Shown: positions 46,101-56,958 of the stretch, in pieces
Numbering within the stretch: position 1 is the first letter of the stretch
Layout: the number at the start of each line of letters is the position of its first letter
Assembly (NCBI GenBank): GCA_941918925.1
Contig: OW799234.1
Location: 130,180,895-130,244,894, forward strand
Direction: 5' to 3'
DNA length: 64,000 nucleotides
DNA from: Phyto melanocephala
Lineage: Eukaryota; Arthropoda; Insecta; Diptera; Rhinophoridae
Program-made: the position numbers and the translations under genes
The notes under the pieces: model-generated
What the model saw: the letters and a program-made list of their open reading frames with translations, nothing else
The model's database searches: none
What the model was told of the DNA's origin: nothing

Positions 46101-49100
46101 GCAAAAAAACAAATATGTTTTGAGTGGCTACACAGCACTGTGCAAGTTAATTTTTAAAATGTCGTCAACAACTTAACTTTTGGCAAAAATTGCCGTGTTA
46201 AACGAATTAAAAAAAAAAATTAAAAACAAATGTATAAAAAAAAATAAATATAGAAAAAACTAGTAGTGGATAAAGAATCTCATAGCTACGATATAGATTA
46301 ATTAACTTTATAATTTCTTCTTTGCATAACCTTTTTTCCATTTTCTTTTAAAAAATATGAACTGGATTCAAAATAAATGGCGCTACTTCAATTGTTAAGT
46401 AAGTGTTGCCAAGTAGTTACTATTGAACGTTACCTGTAGGCCAAGGCATTTTTTAGTTGTCTAATTCAAAATATAGAAAAACATTTTTTCTTTTCTCTAA
46501 TTTTTTTCATGTATAAAGCTTCATATCAAAAAAATATAAATAAAAACTCTCTCTGGTCTGCGATTACCTGAAGAATAGATATAGATAGATTGCCTGTAGG
46601 CATACAATTTTTTAATACCTTTATATTTTTTAAAAAATAGTTTTTATGTTAAAACTTAAACTTCAAAATTAATTAATCAACAACACTGTTTTTCGTCTTT
46701 AACACTTTACATGCCGCAAATGTAAAATTTTTACTTGCGCCAAAATTTTGTTGCAAGCTGAGTGAGCCGCAGGAGTAAAACTGTGATGTTAGTAAAAAAG
46801 TGTTAGTGTTTTGATTTTTTTTCACTTACACTTGCATTTGACATGTTAGTTAACAAGTAAGAGTGCTATATTCGGCCGTGCCGAATCTTATATACCCTTC
46901 ACAACGTGTAGTCATGCAATACAAAAGTAGTTTGTATCACCATTCATTCCATATGAAATACGTACATACATATAAAAAACATACATATGTACATAAAAAC
47001 ATCATATTGTAAAATTATAAATTTACGTATGTATGTTAAAAAAACAAATTAAAAAAAAAAATTAAAAAAAAATTAAAAAAAAAATTAAAAAATAAATAAT
47101 ATATAAAATAAAAAATAAAAAAAAATTTTTTTTTTTTGGCTCAGTTGGGACTCGATGCCACATTTACTCTAACCAGTATACAGGCTTGTATGTATGTATG
47201 TTGTTGTAATGTTTTTTTTTTGTGAAAAAAAATCGAGGTGGTCGTGGTTTTTTGCTCATATCTCAGTTGTTTATGTACCGATGTTTCTGATTTTCAATAC
47301 CGATCTACTCCCGATTATTTCTGATATTTTAATACATCACCCGGATCCAGGCGATATTGGGGGCTTTAAAAAGTTGATTTCAACATACACATTAACAGAC
47401 GGTCAGACGGACAGACTGACAGAGCTTAATCGACTGCCCTATTCATAAGTTTTCAGAAATTATATACTTTATGGGGTCGGAAATGAAAATTGTGGAAATT
47501 TCACACGGAATGACAAACCTATATACATATATACCCTTTTCCACTGTGTGAAGGGTATAAAAACGTAGTATAACGAAGCTATTCTGTTAAATGGTTTTGA
47601 ACTAGTTCTTTCATAAATAATTATTTCTTTGTTATTTATTAATTCTATATAATATAATAATAGCCTCCTTAGGTCAATTTAGTTTCACAGTAATAAATGA
47701 CACTCACACGATTAAAACCACATGCGATTTGTAAACTATGCATTTCTTATTACATGTTTAAAAATCAATTTGTGATATATGTATGTATATATGTTAATGT
47801 TGTATGGAGATTCACCTAAAAAAGACAGTCAATTAGATATTCACCAAAGAGCCGACATCTCCTCGCAGTAAGTGCCGGGCAGTGACAAAGCAAATGTTCT
47901 ACCTTATACTTCTCCTCCATTTCCGGGATGATGAAATCGGAGAACTGTGTCATATAATCTGTTCCTTTGATTATTACCTTTAGCTTAATCACTTGTCTTG
48001 TTATAGTTAATTATAAGTGTCGCGATTGTGAATAACGCCAGTCACCTGTGTCTTCGTAGAGCACTCTTTACTGCCAAACTTTGTACATATAATTCCAGAG
48101 GCGAAATATTTAATACGGTATTTAGAGAAACTTGTGGAGTACTTCCAAGAGATCCTGTTATGATGGCAACTACTTGTGGCGGCGTTTTGCCAAACTAAAC
48201 ATCCATAGGTATTGATCGGTCGGACTATTGCTGCTTACAAATAATGAATGGTGCTAGACTTAAGCCCCCAACTTTTTTCTATTTAATTTTTGCATGCATT
48301 AAAGCATACAATATATTTTAATTAGTTCCTAAGCATTTCTGTTATCTGTTATATTTAGATATTTTGATTCTGAACGGATTTAGGCTCTATTCCATCTTAG
48401 ACCGGTACCAAAAGTTTTCTATCTTTAACCGTAGGATAAATGGGATTAGTTTGGGCTTCTCTGAAAGAGATCTCTGCAGTGTAAATTCGTACCTGCAATT
48501 AATATAACAACAGAGTCAGCATAAAACACAACCTTTCTCCTGTCATCTTCAAAGTCTTCAGCTTTCTATTTATGATCAGCAGTCTGGGTGACTCCTATAG
48601 ATAGTTGGTCTTGTTGTATAGTTTCTTTGAGTTCACCAGATAGGCTGGATATGTCAATGCCGATGGTGATTGAAGCCGTAATTTGCTTACTGATGAAAGA
48701 TGTGAGCCAACTATATTTTAATATTTCAACCAAACCGCTCTTATGGTATTTCTAAAAAGCTTTTGTATCTCCCTATTCAGTTCCAAGAGTATTTTGTTAA
48801 TTAATGGCCTTATTTTGCAATTCAAAGTAAACTCTTATTTTGCATTTCGTCTTATTATGATAAAACAAGAAATTTTGAATAACTTTTGTTAAAAATTGTA
48901 ACAAATATATATTTTTTTTTTGCTGATGCGTAGATGGTGCATTTTTACTTTTTATACCCTTCACACAGTGAAAAAGGGTATATATAGGTTTGTCATTCCG
49001 TGTGAAATTTCTACAATTTTCGTTTCCGACCCCATAAAGTATATATTTTCTGAAAGCTTATGAATAGGGGAGTCGATTAAGCCCTGTCAGTCTGTCCGTC

Positions 49101-52100
49101 TGTCCGTGTGTATGTTGAAATCAACTTTTTGAAGCCCCCCGACATAGGTTGGACCCGGGTATGGTATTAAAATATCAGAAATATTCGGGAGTAGATCGGT
49201 ATTAAAAATCAGAAACATCGGTATATAAACAACTGAGATATGAGCAAAAACCCACGACCACCTCGATTTTTTTTTCACAAAAACAACATTACAACACATA
49301 CATACATACAAACGTGTATACTGGTTAGAGAAAACGTGGCATCGAATCCCAGTTGAGCCAAAAAAAAATTTTTTTTAATTTTTTTAAAATTTTTTTTTAA
49401 ATTTTTTTTTATTTTTTTTTTATTTTTTATTTAATATATTATTTATATTTTTATTATTATTTTTTTTTAAATTTTTTTTTAAAATTTTTTTTTTATTTTT
49501 TTTTTGTTTTATATATATTATATACATAATAATTTTTTTTTTTTTAAATTTTTTTTAAATTTTTTTTAAAATTTTTTTTAAAATTTTTTTTTTTTTTGTT
49601 TTTTTAACATACATGCGTGAATTTATAATTTTACAATGGGACGTTTTTATATATGTATTTTTTTATATGTATGTACGTATTTCATATGGGATGAATGGTG
49701 ACACAAACCACTGTTATTGCATGACTGCACGTTGTGAAGGGTATATAAGATTCTGTTGTTAAGAAAGTTTGAAACAGAGTAGTTTATTAAAAGAAAACAA
49801 TTCGTTACATATTGTAGTGTTATAAGAACAACCGATTACTTAATATAAATAGTTTATTCAAGTATTCACAACACTCGACCTGAATAAATTATTTATATAT
49901 GTACAATAAATTATAAAATAAATTATCCTAAACCGGATTTTTCACCAAAGAAGTTTATTTTCTCCGCACTAACAGCCTTGGTAAGGAAGTCTGCTGCCAT
50001 ATTTCTAGTATCAATATATCTTAAAAGAATCTCGCCATTCTCCAATTTCTCCTTAACAAATTTCACCTTGAGGTCAACATGTTTAGTCCTATTCGAGAAT
50101 GAATTGTTCTGTGCTATAAAGATTGCACTTTTATTGTCACAATACAAAATAATCGGCCGCTGTGGGTCTTGAACAAGTTCCCGTTGTAGTCGCTGTAACC
50201 ATTTACATTCCTGCATTGCTGAGACCATCGCCATATATTCCGCCTCGGTTGAGGAAAGTGCCACCGTTCGTTGTCGCCTAGTACACCAAGATACTGCACC
50301 ATTTTGCATCGTAAATAGGTACCCTGTTGTTGACCGCCTATCATCAACATTCCCAGCCCAATCTGCATCACAGTAACCAGCTAAATCACTTGGAATTGAT
50401 TCGTATATCAGACCTTTATCAATAGTACCCTTAAGGTATCTCATTATTCGTTTCACTCCAGCCCAATGAGATTTACCAGGATTTGTATTGAATCGACTTA
50501 GTAAATTTACGGCAAAACTTATGTCAGGTCTTGTGATTTGCACTGCAAATAGAAGACATCCCACAGCTTGCATATATGGGACCATTGCCATTTCACGTTT
50601 TTCAAATTCATCGGTCGGGCACATTTCAAACGAAAATTTCTGACCAATATCCATAGGTGTAGATACCGCTTTGCAATCGCTCATAGAAAAACGATTCAAT
50701 ACTTCCTTTATGTATCTTGATTGGTCTATTTTGATTTTGCCGCTTTCTTTATCGCGAGTTATCCGAACACCTAAAACCGAAAACGCTTCACCCAGATCTT
50801 TCATTTTGAATTTCATTGCCAAATCAAGTTTAAGACGATTAATTACATCAATTTCATTGCAAAATATCAAGACATCGTCCACATAAATGGCCACATATAG
50901 TATTAATCCATTATTGATTCAATAGTACACGCACTGGTCTACTTCGCTACGTTGCATCCCAAAATCCAAAAGTGCCTTATTTAGTTTTTCGTTCCAGATA
51001 CGACTTGACTGCTTTAAACCATATAGCGATTTCTTTAAATGACACACACGACCACTACCATCATCAAATCCTTCCGGCTGCAACATAAATATTTGCTCTT
51101 GAAGTTCGCCATTAAGAAACGCTGTTACTGCGTCTAACTGATGAATTACAAGATTATATTTTGCTGCTAGGGCAAATAAAAGACGTAATGATGTGTAACG
51201 CACAACAGGTGCAAACGTTTCCTCGTAGTCAATACCTTTCTGTTGACTACAACCTTTTACAACGAGCCTTGCCTTTTGGCATATTTCATCACCATTTGCG
51301 TCGAATTTCGTCTTAAATACCCACTTACAATTTATGGGCTTTCTTCCTTTAGGCAGATCTGTTAGACACCGTGTATTATTTGCTGTTAAGGATTCCATTT
51401 CCGAAATCATGGCTGTTTTCCATATCTCAGCATTTGTAGACAAAATAGCTTCATTAAATGTTTCTGGGTCATTCTGTTCGTTGTCATTTTCAGTCTGCGT
51501 AACACACAAATTATATCTACGACGGGGTCTACCCGCTATACGATCGTAGCGACGAACATTTACATCGTTGTCATCGCCACTACTGTCGCTATTGTTGATA
51601 ATGTCACTATGACCAATTGCATCTTCAAAACCGTCGCTATAAAAACCAAAGAAGTCCTCTTGTTCACCAGTTGACAATTCTATAGTATCCTCTTCCCCGG
51701 AATTGAAAACTTCTTGACTAACACCAATATCAACAACGGGAGAACAAGTATTAGTACTAATATTTTTATTGACACGTACCTTGCATTTGTCTTCAATAAA
51801 CTTGACGTCACGGCTGATTATGATCTTGTGAGTAGTGGGATCTTGTAATCTGTATGCCTTACTTTCCTTGCTGTACCCCATTAAGATGCATTCCTTGGAT
51901 TTTGCACTCAATTTACCGCGTTTCTGTTTCGGTACATGCACGAATGCTCTACTGCCGAAAACGCGCAAATGTTTCAGGTTAGGTTTTCTACCTGAAAACA
52001 TTTCCTCGGGAGAACTATAATTCCCACGACAAGGCACAATATTGATTAGGTATGCTGAAGTTATTGCAGCTTCTGCCCAATAAATATCTTTTAAACCCGC

Positions 52101-55100
52101 ATCTATTAACATACATCTTACGCGCTCCATAATTGTGCGATTTATGCGTTCTGCCACACCATTCTGCTCCGGCGTATACGGTGCTGTTTTTTGATGTTGT
52201 ATTCCGCATTGTGCCAAGTACTCTTCAAACTTCTTTCCTGTATATTCCGTGCCGTTATCGGTACGTAAAATTTTAATTTTGGCACTACATTGATTTTCAG
52301 CAAGTTTCTTAAACAAAACAAATTCTTCCAAAACATCTGACTTGCGTTTTATTGGTGTAACAAATACCTTTCGTGAGTAATCATCAACAAAGGTTAGAAT
52401 AAAACGATTTCCGGAAAAAGATTCCGTACTGAAGGGCCCCATTAGATCTGAATGGACAATTTCTAATACTCTTGTTGCACGATGACTAGCCTCCTTGAAT
52501 GACTCACGTGCTTGTTTGCCTTTCATACAAACTTCACATTTTTCACTTAAGACAGGATTATTGATTTCCATATCATTTGACGTGTTCATGACCTTTTTCA
52601 GATTGGTGTCGCAAATATGACCGAGCCTTCTATGCCACAATTCGAAATCGTTTGAGGCAATTAATGCGTTTTCACGATTTGCCGGTTTTATGTCGCAATT
52701 TAATTTGTACAAATTTTTATAAACTTCCGCCGTTGCCAACAAATCACCGCCTTTGCCAAAAATTTTACACTTGCCAGCTTCAAAAAGTACTTTATTACCT
52801 TTTAGTGTCATTTGTCTTACGGATAACAAATTAACTGACATTTTAGGGACATACTCAACGTTTCTTAAAAATGCGTTTGTCTCTTTTTCCCCTGAATTCA
52901 AAACCACATTTACGTCTCCAGTACACTCAATCGCCATTTTGTCATTATTAGCAACAAATACATGCTTATCACTTACTTTTTTTGTGTTGCTCAAAATACC
53001 TTTGATGTTCGTCATGTGCGATGTTGCCCCTGAATCTATGAACCATTCACCAATGTTGTTGTTGCCTTCCGTAGAAAGCAGACAAGACGATGAAAATAAA
53101 GAAGCCACTGATGTTTTTTCTTCTGTTCTCCTTTTTGTGACGTTAGATTTTACCTTCTGCGTAAAATTTTTCGCTATATGCCCTACTTTATTGCATGCAT
53201 AGCATTTGGGTTTGTACTTGTGTTGTTTCTTGTTAGAAACCAAGGCCTTCTCTTCTACTTTAGGGGAATCAAATTTTGCGTCTTGAAGCAACAAATTTTT
53301 CACCATGTCAACACTTAGTTTCGTTTTTGAGTTCTCCACTGCCATTACAAGTGATACAAATTCATCTGGTAAACCTGCCAGCATTAGAGATGCTATTACC
53401 TCATCATCAAGATTCAATCCACTTTGCTGAACCTTTAGCGACATCAGTACCACCTCACTTACATACTCCTGTACACTGCCGAAGTCAGCTAACTTCATCT
53501 GAACCAAACGTTTGAGAAGCTCGACCTTTCTGGTCAACCCTTTGTCTTCAAAGGCATTTAATAGCGCATCCCAAGCCTTTTTTGCAGTGTTCGCCGTTGC
53601 AATGTGAGCAAAATTTGATGGTTCTATCATTAGCGTTATTTCCGCCAATGCGCGTTCATCTTTCTCAAGATCGCTGCTGGTGGGAGGTGTAGCATGACCT
53701 ACATCTACGACTTTCCAACAACCTTTCAAAATCAAATACGATTTTGCATGACGCTTCCATATATCAAAATTTTCCCTACCACGTAGCTTCTCAAATGGAA
53801 AAGACAAATTATTTGTGGCCATTACCGTAGTGTCTTTGGCAAATTTTCGATTTAATAAAAAAAACGAATTTAAACACGATTCTATAATTTATTACAAAAA
53901 AAAAAATTCCTTTCGCAGCAAATTCTCGCGTGTTACTGGGCCCATAACCTGTTGTTAAGAAAGTTTGAAACAGAGTAGTTTATTAAAAGAAAACAATTCG
54001 TTACATATTGTAGTGTTATAAGAACAAGCGATTACTTAATATAAATAGTTTATTCAAGTATTCACAACAGATTCGGCATGGCCGAATATAGCGCTCTTAC
54101 TTGTTTTTATTATGTTTTTTAGACATTTTAATTTCTCATAATTTTTACAAAAAAAGACACTTGTCTGACATAAAAAGTTAACGAGAAGATAAATTTTGTT
54201 TTTTTTACCGATCTTATCTAAACCTGAAAACTAAATTTTTGTAACTTTTTTCGACCGAAGTTTTTAACTCAATTATATAGTTGTGCAAGACACGTTATTT
54301 TAACAAATTATAATAAATTTAAAATAAATATAAATTTGGAGTACAGAAAAAACTAAGTTATGGTTTGGGTTATTATATAATTGGGCGATTTTTATACCCT
54401 TCACCGGTGGTGTACAAGGGTATATATAGCTTTGTCATTCCGTTTGTAATTTTTACAATTTTCATTTCCGATCCCATAAAGTATATATTTTCTGAAAGCT
54501 TATGAATAGAGGAGTCGATTAAGCCCTGACCATCTGTCCGTGTGTTGGTTGAAATCAACTTTTAGAAGCAACCATATGTTCCTCAGAACTGTGTATGGTA
54601 TCAATCTTTTGGAAATATCCGGGAATGAATCGCTATTGAAATTCAGCACAATCGCCCCATTACTTTCTGAGATATGAGCAAAAGAACACGACTGCCTCTG
54701 TTTTTTCCCATATTTTTACCACCAAAATTAAAAATTTTCAACCATAGAATAATTTATAGATACCTTTGCTACTATTTGTAGATATAATATGCCTCTAGAG
54801 CAATTCGTGACAAATTTTGGATAAATCGGGCCCTAATCGGTAAAGTTATAGGCAAAAAAATTTTTTTTTTAAATATATATTCCGAAAATGTACAAACGAA
54901 AATCAATTTTTTTCAGCTTCTAGACAACCGAGAGAGTCAATATTGGTATCATCTGAAAGAACTTGACTAGCGTAATAAATTCACTATAAAAAATTTACAT
55001 TTTTGTTGGCCGCCACTACAAAATGACGGACAATAAATATATATATATGTGTCAAATCTGGCATTTTAAAATGTAACTTCTCGAACACCCTCAATATTGG

Positions 55101-56917
55101 TATCAAATGAAAGGGCTTGACCAATAGAATACAGTAAATTGTTAAAAAATGTAAAATATAAGATGGCACCTAAAACAAAATGGCGGATTTAATTTTTTAA
55201 CCCCATTAATATGGGTATTAAATGAAAGGGCCAGACTAGTAGAAAACAGTTAACTAGGTAATTATTCAAAATCAAGGATGGCGTCGGAAATAATGAAGAA
55301 AAATGGCGTATAACATGAAATATAGGTTAAGCTACGATGTGGGATTATACCTATGTACATGATGGTGAAGGGTATTTTCAGATTCGGCACGGCCGAATAT
55401 AACACTTTTACTTGTTTCTGATAATTTTGGTTACAATTTTTTTAGATGTGACACCGTATTTGATACAATAAAGAAACAAACCAGAGAGTTGTCGTTGTCG
55501 AATAAAGACAATCAGGCCGTACCTTTTTATCTGACTTCGAGAGTCTCACTTTCGCATTGGTTAATTGCGTGGCGTCGCGACCATGCTTCGCCATTGAAAA
55601 GTACATTACTACTTTTCAATTTGTCTGAGAGCGTCACTTTCATGAGTTTATGATTTTTCCATTTTTTCCAGTTCTGCCAATAATTGAAACTTTAAAGTTT
55701 CTATTTGAATCGAAAATCCTGTTGCCCTTTGGCTTCTAACCCTATTTAAAAGCTGACACGATCACTTTATCAACGGTCATCTATTTAGACGCTTGGGTGT
55801 TCAAAGCAATATTATCATCGTTCGCGACATGGTGAGAGGTCAATATAATATAATAATACTTGAACAGTCAAACGGGATAGAAACTAAACATTTATCTTAG
55901 GTGCGACTAAAATTGTTAGGTCCTTCTTCATTACGCCATTTAGAGGAAGTACCTCACGCATAATCTACCATTGAAGAAACGAGGCAACCTTTGGTCTCAT
56001 CTACTTTGGTTTCGATTAAGCATAAGGTTGGCGGTTCTTAAGCACTGACGACCAAATAACTTGTGATAAACTGTGACCTTATAGTATTTTTATTAAAATA
56101 CTAGCCAAACCCGGCGCGCGTTGCTACGCCCCTTAATGAATCGAAATGCATTCTGAATTTTAATTGAATATCAAGTGAAAAAACCTAAAAATTATAATTT
56201 TTTTATGGGCGTGGCATTGCCCACTTTTCTAGTCACGAAATTGTAAAGTCATAACAGCTCAATATGTGTGCAAAGCTTCAGAAGAATCGGACCAGTGCAA
56301 GTACCTCAAAATTAAAATTGTTTTTATGGGCGTGGCCCTGCCCACTTTTCTTATCACGAAATTGTAAAGTCATAACAGCTCAATATGTGTGCAAAGTTTC
56401 AGAATAATCGGTCCAGTGCAAGTACTTCAAAATTATACCTTTTTTTTATGGGCGTGGCACTGCCCACTTTTCTAATCATGAAATTATTTAGTCATGACAG
56501 CTCAATATGTGTGCAAAGTTTCAGAAAAATCAGTCTGGTGCAAGTACCTCAAAATAATAGCCTTTTTTTATGGGCCCCGCCCACTTTTTTAATCACAAAA
56601 TTATAAAGTCACGACAGCTTAATATGTGTGCAAAGTTTCAGAAAAATCGGTCCATTGCAAGTACCTCAAAATTAAAACTTTTTTAGGGGCGTGGCCCCGC
56701 CCACTTTTCTTATCACGAAATTATTCAGTCATGACAGCTCGATATGTGTGCAAAGTTTCAGAAAAATCGGTCAAGTGCAAGTAGCTAAAACTGATAATTA
56801 ATTTTTTATGGGCGTGGCCCCGCCCACTTTTTTTCATCCATAAACACTCCCCGGTATGTGTACAACAACTTACCAAAGTTTGAGCCCGATCGGTTTTACA
56901 GTTTCAGAGTCTATAGC

Positions 56918-56958
<41 letters not shown>

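Larger units (their letters stand above)
49754..54069 (-). mobile_element. Copia-class LTR retrotransposon, 4.3 kb, nearly intact
   Basis: It has two 120-bp LTRs with one difference, a 5-bp target duplication GATTC, a primer-binding site next to the 5' LTR and a single polyprotein frame broken by one stop. It lies antisense inside the FHIP last intron and was inserted into an older ATTCGGC-hairpin element, whose halves can be rejoined across the GATTC. Near-identical LTRs indicate a recent arrival. Confidence 0.95.
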
